Positions 43,522-53,168 of a DNA stretch of 64,000 nt are shown here, piece by piece. Position 1 is the stretch's first letter, and every line of letters starts with the position of its first letter. Location: NCBI GenBank assembly GCA_002412885.1, contig DHVX01000038.1, positions 1 to 64,000 of the forward strand, given 5' to 3'. The stretch is from Bacteroidales bacterium UBA5197 (GTDB lineage: Bacteria > Bacteroidota > Bacteroidia > Bacteroidales > Lentimicrobiaceae). The notes under the pieces were generated by a model, which did no database searches, was not told the origin of the DNA, and saw only the letters and a program-made list of their open reading frames with translations. Position numbers and translations under genes: made by a program.

Positions 43522-45272
43522 ATATAATTGAAGTAAACGAGAGGATATATTCCTTTCTTCAAGAGAAAAGAAGATATGATAGTCAACTAGTCTATACATT
43601 CCGGAAAAGCAACCTATCAAATAGACTTGAAGAAGGTTATTGGTTCTATGGAAATGAAACCTACTTAGCCATTTCCTTTTGGACAGGGATGGATTGGAAA
43701 AATCGAACACCAAATATTGTCTACATAATAACTAACTTAGGTGAGAGTTTTTTAGAAATTAATGTTTCGGATTCTGATAAGAAGCGTGCGTTTGTAGATA
43801 AGTATTTAATTCAAGAAATAGAACTTACGCCTCATGGTAGAAAGTATGTTAAAAGGTATTCGAACGACTACAATAGCTACTTGGATTTTTTTGATCGTTT
43901 TCTTAATGAAGATAAAAGGAAAATTGATTATTTAATTGAAAGATTTTCAACAGATTTTTTTAGAGAAAGTCCAGGAGAGAATACAATTAGTTTTATTCCA
44001 CTAAATGAATTCCAGAGTCGACATTTAAAAATAAAAAGGTACCAAAACACTAAAAAGCAACTCGAAGAAGAGGATGATTTTTTTCTTTATGAAGATAGGC
44101 CTAGCAAACTTCTTTCACTCGTCCTCAATAATTATGGTCTCATTGAAAATATAAATCTTCAAATTGGGTCAAAAAAGAACCAATGGATTTTTATTACAGG
44201 AGAAAACGGCTCTGGTAAGACATGTCTTCTTAGAGCAATAGGGACTGTATTAGGGCACAGATTATTATCTCAGAATGAACTAAACGAAAATCCAAATTTT
44301 TATGCTAGTGCAGAATTACTATTTAAAAATGAAGTATTAAAGTTTGAAAGGCAAGCGAATAGTGAGGCTTACGGGAAAAAAAGACCTCTGATTGAAGGCC
44401 TTGCAATGTATGGCCCCTATCGATTAGACACATCATTGAATAAGTTGAGTAAAGCTAGTTTAAAAAAAGAATTTCACAAAGAGGAATCGTTTAAATCTCT
44501 TCTAAAAACCGGGGCGCAATTATTGAGTATTGATAACCAATTTAATTTGTGGAAAAAAGACAAAAATAGAGAACTTTTTGAAAAACGCAAATATTTCATT
44601 ATAAGTGTATTAACCTCAATTGTCCCAAATTTGGTAAACATAAATTTTCAGGAAGATGTGCAATCAAGTCCAACAGAGTACATTTTTAGAGATCAAATAA
44701 ACTTTGAAACTTATACGAGTACATGGGATGATTTACCAAGTGGTATTAAAAGCACTATCGCTATGATTGGCGATATACTAATACGATTATACGATCAACA
44801 AAGAACCATTAATGACCCCTCTGAATTTCGAGGAATTGTTTTAATTGATGAGATTGATTTACACTTACACCCACAAGCTCAAAAAGACATTATAATAAAT
44901 CTCACGAATACTTTACCCAATATTCAATTTATTGTAACGACTCATAGTCCAATCCCTTTGTTAGGCGCAAATGAGAATAGTATATTTTACAGAGTTAAAA
45001 GAAGTTTTAATAAATTAACTATTGAAAGATTATTCCATATTGAAAAATATATAGGTGAACTTATGCCAGACCACCTTTTAACATCAGACTTATTTGGATT
45101 GGACTCATTAACCTCAATTAGAAATAAAGAAAAGATAAATGTGTTTACTGGCTCAACAATGTATAATTTCAATCAGTTTAAAGAACTCAAAGATAGGAAT
45201 AATCTTATAGATCCTGATAATATTGCTTTTCTTAAGAAATTTAAATCTAGGTTGAATGAAAAAAATAAATAA
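43515..45272 (+). CDS. AAA/ABC-type ATPase, Septu PtuA-like
   Basis: A 585-residue ATPase of the overcoming-lysogeny/SMC-like group. Walker A is FITGENGSGKTCLLRAIGT near residue 235; the signature-like region is DLPSGIKSTIAMIGDIL near 410; Walker B is GIVLIDEIDLHLHPQAQKD near 440, followed by the H-loop FIVTTHSPIPL. The N-terminal 190 residues are a separate domain with no name. The next gene, overlapping by 17 bp, encodes an HNH protein. Septu (PtuA ATPase with PtuB HNH) and RloC- or retron-associated pairs have this form, but the N-terminal domain makes it a variant. Confidence 0.82.
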   Translation: MLDIIEVNERIYSFLQEKRRYDSQLVYTFRKSNLSNRLEEGYWFYGNETYLAISFWTGMDWKNRTPNIVYIITNLGESFLEINVSDSDKKRAFVDKYLIQEIELTPHGRKYVKRYSNDYNSYLDFFDRFLNEDKRKIDYLIERFSTDFFRESPGENTISFIPLNEFQSRHLKIKRYQNTKKQLEEEDDFFLYEDRPSKLLSLVLNNYGLIENINLQIGSKKNQWIFITGENGSGKTCLLRAIGTVLGHRLLSQNELNENPNFYASAELLFKNEVLKFERQANSEAYGKKRPLIEGLAMYGPYRLDTSLNKLSKASLKKEFHKEESFKSLLKTGAQLLSIDNQFNLWKKDKNRELFEKRKYFIISVLTSIVPNLVNINFQEDVQSSPTEYIFRDQINFETYTSTWDDLPSGIKSTIAMIGDILIRLYDQQRTINDPSEFRGIVLIDEIDLHLHPQAQKDIIINLTNTLPNIQFIVTTHSPIPLLGANENSIFYRVKRSFNKLTIERLFHIEKYIGELMPDHLLTSDLFGLDSLTSIRNKEKINVFTGSTMYNFNQFKELKDRNNLIDPDNIAFLKKFKSRLNEKNK

Positions 45273-46140
45273 AAATTTCATTGTTCGACCTCGGAATTTA
45301 ATTGCAGGATGGGCAGCTTATGATAATGCCATCAACAATCTATTTACTTTGAAACATTGGCCAAAAAATCCATCCTCGATTTATTCGTCACATATCGTTA
45401 CTGACAAACTCGATGAGATATATAATTTAAAATGTGCATTTTGCAATCAAATACCGAAGGGCAGCCCATTGCAGGTAGAACATTTTAGACCAAAGAATGG
45501 AATTACAGGAGAGTTACATACTGGTTACTACTGGCTAGGTTATGAATGGACCAATTTACTATACGCTTGCGGAAACTGTAATTCAACTAAAGGGAATAAC
45601 TTTCAATTAAGAGTTGGTGTCGCTAGAATACCTGGTCCTACAATTATCGGCACTTCATTTGATTTGCATGACTGCAAATGTTTTTCAAAGATATTGAGAG
45701 CAGAAAAATTCATGTTGATTAATCCTGAAATTGATAATCCTGATGATCACTTATTTTATCTGGCTGACGGAAGAGTCGGTTTCAAAACCAATAGAGGAGA
45801 ATATTCCATTGAAAAGTTTGGATTAAATCGCGATGAACTTTATTTAAATGGAAGAAAACAATTACTTGATTCAATCATTGAAAAGTTCGCTAGACGGCTT
45901 GAGAGGTATACAAATCGTACAAGATCTTTCTCTGAGGTTGCTGATGATATTATTGACATTATAAAAGAGGAAATTCTTGCTCCAATTGAGAATAATGGAT
46001 CATTTGATCATTTCCGGTATATAGTGTATTGCAACTATGATAAATATATTTTACCAAGATTTGGAATCCCAGCCCAAAAATGTATTCTTAACTTTATATT
46101 TCAAGAGTTAAAACGTGGTTTAATTGTAAAATTAAAATAA
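45256..46140 (+). CDS. HNH endonuclease, Septu PtuB-like
   Basis: A 294-residue nuclease. Two zinc-binding cysteine pairs frame the HNH: CAFCNQI near residue 59 and CGNCNSTKGN near 110. Between them are VEHFRPKNG and YYWLGYEWTNLLYAC, the order found in PtuB-type HNH proteins. The C-terminal third is helical. The start lies inside the ATPase gene, so the two are translated together. Likely cuts DNA or tRNA when released by the ATPase partner; which target is unknown. Confidence 0.85.
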   Translation: MKKINKNFIVRPRNLIAGWAAYDNAINNLFTLKHWPKNPSSIYSSHIVTDKLDEIYNLKCAFCNQIPKGSPLQVEHFRPKNGITGELHTGYYWLGYEWTNLLYACGNCNSTKGNNFQLRVGVARIPGPTIIGTSFDLHDCKCFSKILRAEKFMLINPEIDNPDDHLFYLADGRVGFKTNRGEYSIEKFGLNRDELYLNGRKQLLDSIIEKFARRLERYTNRTRSFSEVADDIIDIIKEEILAPIENNGSFDHFRYIVYCNYDKYILPRFGIPAQKCILNFIFQELKRGLIVKLK

Positions 46141-46141
46141 C

Positions 46142-49108
46142 ATGGCATTTTCCGAACTCAACAGTGTAGAACATTACATCATCCACCAGATAACCGGTGT
46201 CAATCTGAATCAAAATACCTCTGCCGAACCTGAAGCTGCTTATGGGTCTCTCTGGAAGTATAAATCAGCGGAAGCGTTGAACCGGGGCGTGAATGAAGTA
46301 TTGGATGAAGTGGAATTAAAGTCAGCACTGATCCGGCTGAATCCCGATATTTCTGTCAGGCACGAATTGGCAGATGAAGTGATCTATAAGCTCAGGGCGA
46401 TTTTGATTTCGGTGAACCAGGTAGGTTTGGTGAAGGCAAATGAAGAGTTCTTTAAATGGATGTGTGGAGATAAAACCATGCCATTTGGAGAAAACAACCG
46501 GCACGTTCCTGTCCGGCTTATCGATTTTGAAACAATCAGTAACAACGCCTTTACACTAACCAATCAATACCGGATACATCATCGGGAAACCAAAATACCC
46601 GATATTGTAATGTTGATCAATGGAATTCCGGTGGTTATCGGAGAAACCAAAACACCAATCCGACCATCGGTAAGTTGGTTGGATGGTGCACATGAAATTC
46701 ATGATATTTATGAAAATGCAGTGCCCCAGATGTTTGTTCCCAACATTTTGTCGTTCGCAACTGAAGGAAAGGAGCTATACTATGGTGCGATCCGTTGTCC
46801 GCTGGAATTGTGGGCTCCCTGGCGCATAGAAGGTGACGAAGATGCGCTGGCCAAACGATTGGGCCTGGGTGAAATAGGAAAGGAATTATCTGATCTGCTT
46901 AATCCCCATCGGCTGCTGGATATTCTGCGAAATTTCTCCTTGTTTGCTTCCAATAAAAAGAAGCAGAGGATTAAGATCATTTGTCGGTTTCAACAATATG
47001 AAGGAGCCAACCTGATCGTTCAACGTGTTAAGGAAGGTTTGATTAAGAAAGGCCTGATCTGGCACTTTCAGGGGTCAGGTAAATCCTTGCTGATGGTATT
47101 TGCAGCTCAGAAACTACGAAGAGATCCGGATTTAAAAAGCCCCACAGTAATTGTTCTGGTGGACCGCACCGATCTGGACACCCAGATTACCGGGACCTTT
47201 AATGCAGCTGACATTCCAAATGTGGAGTCAACAGACAGCATAAATGAATTGCAAACCATGCTGCAAAGAGATGCCCGGAAAATTATCATCTCCACCATCC
47301 ATAAGTTCAAGGATGCAAGACCGAATATGAATTTGAGGGAAAATATCATCGTTTTGGTAGATGAAGCGCACCGCACCCAGGAAGGTGACCTGGGTCGTCA
47401 GATGCGTGCGGCCTTGCCCAATGCATTTCTGTTTGGATTAACCGGAACGCCGGTGAATAAAGCCGACAAGAACACCTTTTGGGCTTTTGGCTCACCAGAA
47501 GACCAGGGAGGATATCTCTCACGCTATACATTTCAGGATTCGCTGCGCGATGACGCTACCCTGCCGTTGCATTTTGAACCCCGCCTGGTGGATGTACATG
47601 TAGATAAGGAATCGATTGATAAAGCCTTTGAATTGTTTAAGGAAAGTGCAGCACTCAGTGATGAAGAAGCCGATGCTTTAAACAGAAAATCAGCGAAAAT
47701 GGCAGCTTTTTTAAAAGCTCCTGAACGGGTTGCCCGGATTGTTTTAGACATTGCTGAACATTACGATGAAAAAGTAGCACCCCATGGATTCAAAGCGATG
47801 ATTGTAACTCCCGATCGTTTTGCCTGTGTACAATACAAAGAAGAACTGGACAAATACCTGCCCGTTGAAGCAAGTAAAGTTGTAATTTCTACCTCCGCAA
47901 ATGATGAATACACTTTCAAACAGAAGTGGGGAATTGACAAGGCACAGCAGGAAAAAATTACCGATGATTTTAATGATCCGGCATCTGATCTGAAATTTAT
48001 TATTGTAACGGCGAAGCTGCTAACCGGCTTTGATGCACCTATTCTGCAAACCATGTATCTTGATAAGTCGATCAAGGACCATACACTTATACAGGCCATT
48101 TGTCGTACCAACCGCAAATTCCCGAATAAATCATTCGGTCGGATTGTCGATTATTTTGGAGTTTTTGACGATGCTGCCAAAGCGCTTGAATTTGATGAAG
48201 CAAGCATGAAGCTTATCATCACAAACCTTGCTGAACTATGTAAAGAGCTTCCTGAAGCCATGGAGAATACCCTCCGGCATTTCGATGGTGTGGATAGGAA
48301 TATTGAAGGATTTGAAGGGCTTGAAGCGGCTCAGAATGCCATCAATACGAATGAAAAAAAGGATGCTTTTGCCAAGGATTATAAATATCTGGCCAAAGTA
48401 TGGGAATCGTTATCTCCTGACCGGGTTCTTGATCCATACAATCAGGATTATAAATGGTTAAGCCAGGTATTTGTGTCGGTAAAACCGGCATCAGATAACA
48501 TTGGCAAGCTGTTGTGGTTTTCTTTGGGCGCACAGACCACCATACTAATCCATGAGAACATCCATGTTGGAGAAGTTCACAAATTAGACGAATTTGTTCT
48601 GGATGCAGATATTATCGAGAACATCTTTAACAATCCGGATCCGAAGAATGCCCAAAAGCTTGAAAAAATAATGATCAAGCGGTTTCAAAAGCACGCAGGT
48701 AATCCGAAATTCAAAAAGCTAAGTGAGCGCCTCGAGGAATTGCGGGATAAAGCAGAACAGGGGTTAATCACTTCCATTGAATTTGTGAAAGAGCTTTGCA
48801 AACTTGCAAAAGAAACGGTTCAGGCAGAAAAGGAGCTGGAATTACTGATGCTTGAAAAAACACCAAAGGCGGCTTTAACTGATCTCTTTCTGGAATTAAA
48901 ATCCGATCAGACACCGGCAGTTGTTGAGCGCATAGTAACTGATATAGACGCGATTGTAAGGGTAGTTAGTTTCCCCGGTTGGCAGAATACGAGCGCTGGC
49001 GAAAGGGAAGTTCAGAAATCACTGCGAAAAACCTTACTCAAGTACCACCTGCATAAAGACCAGGTATTGTTTGATCGGGCTTATGCCTATATTAAGGAGT
49101 ATTATTGA
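46142..49108 (+). CDS. hsdR: type I restriction endonuclease subunit R
   Basis: A 988-residue motor-nuclease. The N-terminal nuclease domain has PDIVMLINGIPVVIGETKTP (D...ExK, near residues 150-170); then the translocase: Walker A in HFQGSGKSLLMVFA near 310, VLVDEAHRTQEGDLG near 405, FGLTGTPVNKADK, and helicase motif VI QAICRTNRKFPNKSFGRIVDY near 650. The length is at the normal HsdR size and all motifs are intact. It starts 1 bp after the HNH gene and closes the RM locus. A 15-codon stub of a related hsdR is at 56566. Confidence 0.94.
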   Translation: MAFSELNSVEHYIIHQITGVNLNQNTSAEPEAAYGSLWKYKSAEALNRGVNEVLDEVELKSALIRLNPDISVRHELADEVIYKLRAILISVNQVGLVKANEEFFKWMCGDKTMPFGENNRHVPVRLIDFETISNNAFTLTNQYRIHHRETKIPDIVMLINGIPVVIGETKTPIRPSVSWLDGAHEIHDIYENAVPQMFVPNILSFATEGKELYYGAIRCPLELWAPWRIEGDEDALAKRLGLGEIGKELSDLLNPHRLLDILRNFSLFASNKKKQRIKIICRFQQYEGANLIVQRVKEGLIKKGLIWHFQGSGKSLLMVFAAQKLRRDPDLKSPTVIVLVDRTDLDTQITGTFNAADIPNVESTDSINELQTMLQRDARKIIISTIHKFKDARPNMNLRENIIVLVDEAHRTQEGDLGRQMRAALPNAFLFGLTGTPVNKADKNTFWAFGSPEDQGGYLSRYTFQDSLRDDATLPLHFEPRLVDVHVDKESIDKAFELFKESAALSDEEADALNRKSAKMAAFLKAPERVARIVLDIAEHYDEKVAPHGFKAMIVTPDRFACVQYKEELDKYLPVEASKVVISTSANDEYTFKQKWGIDKAQQEKITDDFNDPASDLKFIIVTAKLLTGFDAPILQTMYLDKSIKDHTLIQAICRTNRKFPNKSFGRIVDYFGVFDDAAKALEFDEASMKLIITNLAELCKELPEAMENTLRHFDGVDRNIEGFEGLEAAQNAINTNEKKDAFAKDYKYLAKVWESLSPDRVLDPYNQDYKWLSQVFVSVKPASDNIGKLLWFSLGAQTTILIHENIHVGEVHKLDEFVLDADIIENIFNNPDPKNAQKLEKIMIKRFQKHAGNPKFKKLSERLEELRDKAEQGLITSIEFVKELCKLAKETVQAEKELELLMLEKTPKAALTDLFLELKSDQTPAVVERIVTDIDAIVRVVSFPGWQNTSAGEREVQKSLRKTLLKYHLHKDQVLFDRAYAYIKEYY

Positions 49109-49279
49109 TTTGGGGGATTGATGGACTTAACGGTGACTTGACCAAGGAAAAGTTATCTAAAATCAATAATATCTTTATGGTACTTTTACTTTTAAAGTGT
49201 ATTACATTTGAAGCCCTGTATAACGAACAACAAAAATAAGAACCTTTAAAAGTCAATTAATAATAAATAATAACATTTT

Positions 49280-50368
49280 ATGACAGAGAAAGAAATTAAA
49301 AAATTATTGTTCGAGTTTGAAAACTTATCTAAAGTCGTAACTCAAAGAACTTTGCTTGAATTGTGCCAATATCCCTCCCGAAGGTTTGAGGAAATCAGTA
49401 GTCGTCTGTTGAGTTTCTTCCTTCTTCCAACAAATGAACATGGTTTTGGTGATTTATTCATTCGATCGCTCATAGAGTTGCTGGATGAAAAAAAAGAGCT
49501 GAAATATACTCATAGGATGTTGATTGTCAATACTGAAGAAAATGCTGAAGGGAGAAGGATTGATCTGACAATAAGAGGAGATAATTTTGTTATAGGTATT
49601 GAAAACAAAATAAATGCTTATTTGAATAATCCTCTTGACGTTTATAGGAAGAAACTGGTTGTATCTGGAAAAGAGTATTCTATAGGGCTAGTTTTATCAT
49701 TGAGGAGAATAACAGACAAAACTTGCATTTCCTTAATGGATAAAAATGGTTTTAAGCCAATTTTATACAATGATTTCTTTGATAAAGTCAAGCGGAATCT
49801 TGGCTTTTACCTTCGGAACAGTAATGAAAAATACTTAACTTTTTTAAATGATTTTATTAAAACAATTGAGAATATGGAATCAAACAACATTTTGGAGCCT
49901 GAACAAACTGCTTTCTTTTATGAGAACTTTGAAAAGATTGATGAACTTATAACACTATATTCAAAGTTTAATGAAGGTATTCACAGAAAGCAGTTTGAAA
50001 GTTTACAATCATTAAAAGACGAGTTAGATAAGCAGACAAATGTGAAATGGTGGATTTATGAAGGTTGGGATCTTGGGTGTGATGTCAGGATAAAAAATCC
50101 AAGGATCGGCATAGAATCATTTTACAGAAAAACAAAAGGGAATCCACTTGGTGAATTCGTGATCTACATTTCTACTTGGAATGTGACAGACTGGATCCAA
50201 ATAAAAAATAGAATTCAAGAACTATTTCCTGGGTTAAAAGATAGGGAGGTAGGGAATCGGGTTTTTGTGGATTTCTCAATAATGATCAATCCGGAGTTTA
50301 ATGCAATTGTTGAAGCATTGCAATCTTTACACAAAAAACTGGATGAGGGTTTTATTAAGCTAACATAG
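49280..50368 (+). CDS. PD-(D/E)XK nuclease superfamily protein
   Basis: A 362-residue protein of the PDDEXK_4-like type. The core is EHGFGDLFIRSLIELLDEKK (helix with Glu/Asp), EGRRIDLTIRGDNFVIGIENKI (D then ExK, near residues 95-115) and IGLVLSLRR. The C-terminal half from about 200 is helical with a WWIYEGWD strand near 255. It is 171 bp after hsdR and may be a separate one-gene unit. A defensive nuclease is likely; the trigger is not known. Confidence 0.72.
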   Translation: MTEKEIKKLLFEFENLSKVVTQRTLLELCQYPSRRFEEISSRLLSFFLLPTNEHGFGDLFIRSLIELLDEKKELKYTHRMLIVNTEENAEGRRIDLTIRGDNFVIGIENKINAYLNNPLDVYRKKLVVSGKEYSIGLVLSLRRITDKTCISLMDKNGFKPILYNDFFDKVKRNLGFYLRNSNEKYLTFLNDFIKTIENMESNNILEPEQTAFFYENFEKIDELITLYSKFNEGIHRKQFESLQSLKDELDKQTNVKWWIYEGWDLGCDVRIKNPRIGIESFYRKTKGNPLGEFVIYISTWNVTDWIQIKNRIQELFPGLKDREVGNRVFVDFSIMINPEFNAIVEALQSLHKKLDEGFIKLT

Positions 50369-50499
50369 TCATTCAGAACATTCGCTTTCCGATTATCACT
50401 GTCTTACAAGAGATGATTATTCCTGTAAGAACAATTGGTCGATGCTGGGTTTCTAATAAAAAAATGTTCACTATTTGGGGTAACTAAGTTTTCACTAAT

Positions 50500-51618
50500 A
50501 TGGAATATGAATCATTCAAGAGGCAGATCATTAGTCTGTCCAGCACTGAAAGCAAGCAGGGTAAGCTCTATTCAAATGTCCAGGTTGTTGGCGATCAGAT
50601 CTGGTTTACTCGCGAATCCGGTAGCAGAGAGGATTTAAGCATCCGTGAATTATTTGCTGTTTATTCTCGTTTGGATTATATTAATACAACAATCCTGCGA
50701 AAATACATCACTGGCCTGAAGTTCTCTCCGTCGATGGCCATATTAAAAGCCGCCGGACTGTATGACCCATCTGGATTTAGAATAACTCACAGAGCGGAGA
50801 AGGACGCTATAGTCAGTTCTGAAATAAAGGTGAAGGAGGATTTCTCCCAGGAACAAATAGAAATCCACGATGAAAAAGCAGAAGGGAAATTTTTTGCAGC
50901 ACTTAGTAACCTCCTCGATAATAAATATGTTTTGGCTAAAACCCTTGGTAAGCCTGTAAGATCAGATCAGGTTTTCCTGAACAGCCATTTTGAGGAAATG
51001 AAATTTCCTGAAGCGGTTAATGCAAAGATCAGAGTGGTACTCGAAGAGCTAAATTCTGATTACAAAATGCCCCGTAACAGTATGGTTCAGCATATTGATG
51101 GCATGATCGTGAAACATCCTACTATGGGTACAAGAATTGTTGAATTTGATGAAGAACAGCATTTTACTCCAGCTAGACTTGTTACGTTTACCGCATTGGA
51201 TGAGAATGATTATGCCGGACTCATGCAGGTATATACAGCAATGATTAAAAATAACGATTACTTCTTCAATTCAGTACTTAAGAAGCACAGACTGAAATTC
51301 TCTTCAGATGATAATGTTCCTAATTGGGAGGATTTCAAAGAAATGATTCTGACTTACGGTAAACCAAACAATGGCTATATCAAACCTACGGCTGGTTTTC
51401 CCTATCTTGGTGGAAGAATTGCACAACGAGCAAACTATGATCTTTTAAGAGATCTGGCACATTTCTCAGAATCCAATAAAAACAGACTAGAACCGGCTAT
51501 TCGTGTGCCGAAGTTTTTGATAGAGGTTATTTGTAAGGATGGGTTTGAGAATCTGACTATGAAGCAAGTACAAGATGGATTGAAAGAAGGGTTTAGATTG
51601 ATGGGGTACCAATTGTAA
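50500..51618 (+). CDS. hypothetical protein in the nuclease row
   Basis: A 372-residue protein with no secure family. It has SREDLSIRELFAVYSRLDYI near 45-65, then MVQHIDGMIVKHPTMGTRIVEFDEEQHF near 200-225 across two stretches. The VEFDEEQHF segment recalls the active-site strand of Vsr/DUF559-like nucleases, in which VEFDGxQH is followed by a basic helix, but the rest does not confirm that. The start is 131 bp after the preceding gene. It ends 40 bp before the membrane Mrr-like gene. Confidence 0.6.
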   Translation: MEYESFKRQIISLSSTESKQGKLYSNVQVVGDQIWFTRESGSREDLSIRELFAVYSRLDYINTTILRKYITGLKFSPSMAILKAAGLYDPSGFRITHRAEKDAIVSSEIKVKEDFSQEQIEIHDEKAEGKFFAALSNLLDNKYVLAKTLGKPVRSDQVFLNSHFEEMKFPEAVNAKIRVVLEELNSDYKMPRNSMVQHIDGMIVKHPTMGTRIVEFDEEQHFTPARLVTFTALDENDYAGLMQVYTAMIKNNDYFFNSVLKKHRLKFSSDDNVPNWEDFKEMILTYGKPNNGYIKPTAGFPYLGGRIAQRANYDLLRDLAHFSESNKNRLEPAIRVPKFLIEVICKDGFENLTMKQVQDGLKEGFRLMGYQL

Positions 51619-51658
51619 ATCAAAAACGACAATATTAGTAATCTTGAAATCAACAGAT

Positions 51659-52480
51659 ATGAAAAAGCGACCGGAGCTTGCAGATTATAATCTGGATAAA
51701 TCAAAGATTAATTATTACATAGCTTTTTATAAGAAAGTCGAATCAAATTCCAACAAAATCACTATTTCACTTATAGTCATTCTTGCAGTCTATTTTGATT
51801 GCAAAATCATGCAAAAAGTAAATCCAGTGAGTGATTATGAAATAATATTAGCAATTGGAGGTTTTCTAATCTATGGGGCAGTAATAGCGGTTGTAACACT
51901 CTTGTTTTTCTGGATCGTTCAAATATTTTTTCCAATTGAAAGGGTATTATATTTAATCCCGAAACTAAAAAAAGAAAAAGTTCTTGCCGATGCCTATTCG
52001 CAACGTCATCAAAAATATATTGCTGACGTTAAAAAATTTGATGAAATAAAGCGACAAGAGATTCAAGAACTTGAAAAGTTGAGAATTCAGGAAGAAAGAC
52101 GTCAAAGGCAGTTAGAGATAAATTACTGGACAAGATTATCAGGATTTGAATATGAAAAAGAAGTTGCAATTTTATTTAGAGAAATCGGGTACAAGGTTCA
52201 CTTAACAAAATCAACTGGTGATGGAGGGATAGATTTGTTATTGTACGATGGTTCTGGAAAGGTTGTGGTCCAATGTAAGAATCATAACAAAAGAATAAGT
52301 CCAGGGGCAGTGCGTGACTTATATGGAACTTGCATCTCTGAAAAAGCTTCAAAAGCAATTATGATTTGTTCCGGAGGATTCTCAGATGCAACCCGAAAAT
52401 TTGCAATGGGGAAACCTATTGACCTTCTTGATGTTCATGATTTAATAAGAATTAGAAAAACCGGATTCTACGGTTCCTGA
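51659..52480 (+). CDS. membrane-anchored Mrr-like restriction endonuclease
   Basis: A 273-residue protein. Two transmembrane segments (about 29-46 and 58-85, the second AIGGFLIYGAVIAVVTLLFF) are followed by a charged coiled coil (about 100-155) and a C-terminal Mrr_cat domain: GFEYEKEVAILFREIGYKVH, GDGGIDLLLYD and KVVVQCKNHNK, the classical D...QxK site, near residues 165-210. Mrr enzymes cut modified or foreign DNA. A TTG at 51644 would add five residues; ATG 51659 is used. It is the last plus-strand gene of the cargo. Confidence 0.82.
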   Translation: MKKRPELADYNLDKSKINYYIAFYKKVESNSNKITISLIVILAVYFDCKIMQKVNPVSDYEIILAIGGFLIYGAVIAVVTLLFFWIVQIFFPIERVLYLIPKLKKEKVLADAYSQRHQKYIADVKKFDEIKRQEIQELEKLRIQEERRQRQLEINYWTRLSGFEYEKEVAILFREIGYKVHLTKSTGDGGIDLLLYDGSGKVVVQCKNHNKRISPGAVRDLYGTCISEKASKAIMICSGGFSDATRKFAMGKPIDLLDVHDLIRIRKTGFYGS

Positions 52481-52498
52481 GTTCTAACCATTCGTTCC

Positions 52499-52987
52499 TT
52501 ATTCCCTTTTAGAGTCCATTAAACCATCTTTGATTATTTCGTTGTAAGTATTGTCAGACATGTTCCTCAAATACTGATTTGAGATATTTTCAATCACTTT
52601 TGCAATTAAATCATCTGGACGGTTGCTTGATCTTTCCGCCTCACGTTGTTTTTTTTTCAGGCGTCTAAGTTCTCTTTGTTCATTATCCTCAGTTCTTTTC
52701 TGGCGCTCAATTTCAGCCTGTTTCTGGTTTTCTATCATTTCTTGTTCGAGCTGTTCTTGACGAGCTATTTTTTCAATTCGATTGCTTTCAATAAATTCAT
52801 CCAACCATCTCTGGTGGGTTTCCTGATCTTGTTTGAACTTTTGCAGAAGAAGCAAAGCCTGCTCTGAATCGGACTTTCTCTTGCGACATGCCATTGTTTT
52901 GCAGGAATCAGAACAATATTTTTTCGTGCTTCTTTCAGCGTAATAAGATTGACCGCAGTAATCACATTCGTCTTCAATTCTGAACAT
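52499..52987 (-). CDS. zinc-ribbon plus coiled-coil protein
   Basis: A 162-residue protein. Residues 8-37 form a small treble-clef-like zinc site, CDYCGQSYYAERSTKKYCSD with a following CKTMACRKRK. The rest, about 45-120, is a long charged helix rich in Glu, Gln, Lys and Arg. Similar small proteins are found in Bacteroidota mobile elements. A role in DNA binding or regulation of the element is likely but unproven. It is on the minus strand with the next two genes. Confidence 0.7.
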   Translation of the reverse strand: MFRIEDECDYCGQSYYAERSTKKYCSDSCKTMACRKRKSDSEQALLLLQKFKQDQETHQRWLDEFIESNRIEKIARQEQLEQEMIENQKQAEIERQKRTEDNEQRELRRLKKKQREAERSSNRPDDLIAKVIENISNQYLRNMSDNTYNEIIKDGLMDSKRE

Positions 52988-53168
52988 GGTTTGTGAGTTT
53001 TAAGTGAGTTTTTGTGAGTTAAAAATTAAAAATCAAATTTTTGTAAAGAGTTGTGTTCTCTTATTTTAAAATTAAAAGAACCATTATTAAAGAACTATTC
53101 TTACAGGTGCAGAAAAGTGTGCAAAAGGGTTTGCAGATGGGTTTGTAAATTACCTGTTAAACGGTGTA

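Noticed and set aside
37043..49108. BREX or DISARM locus
   Set aside because: The methyltransferases, S and R genes are standard type I; PglZ, BrxC or DrmA-like proteins were not found.
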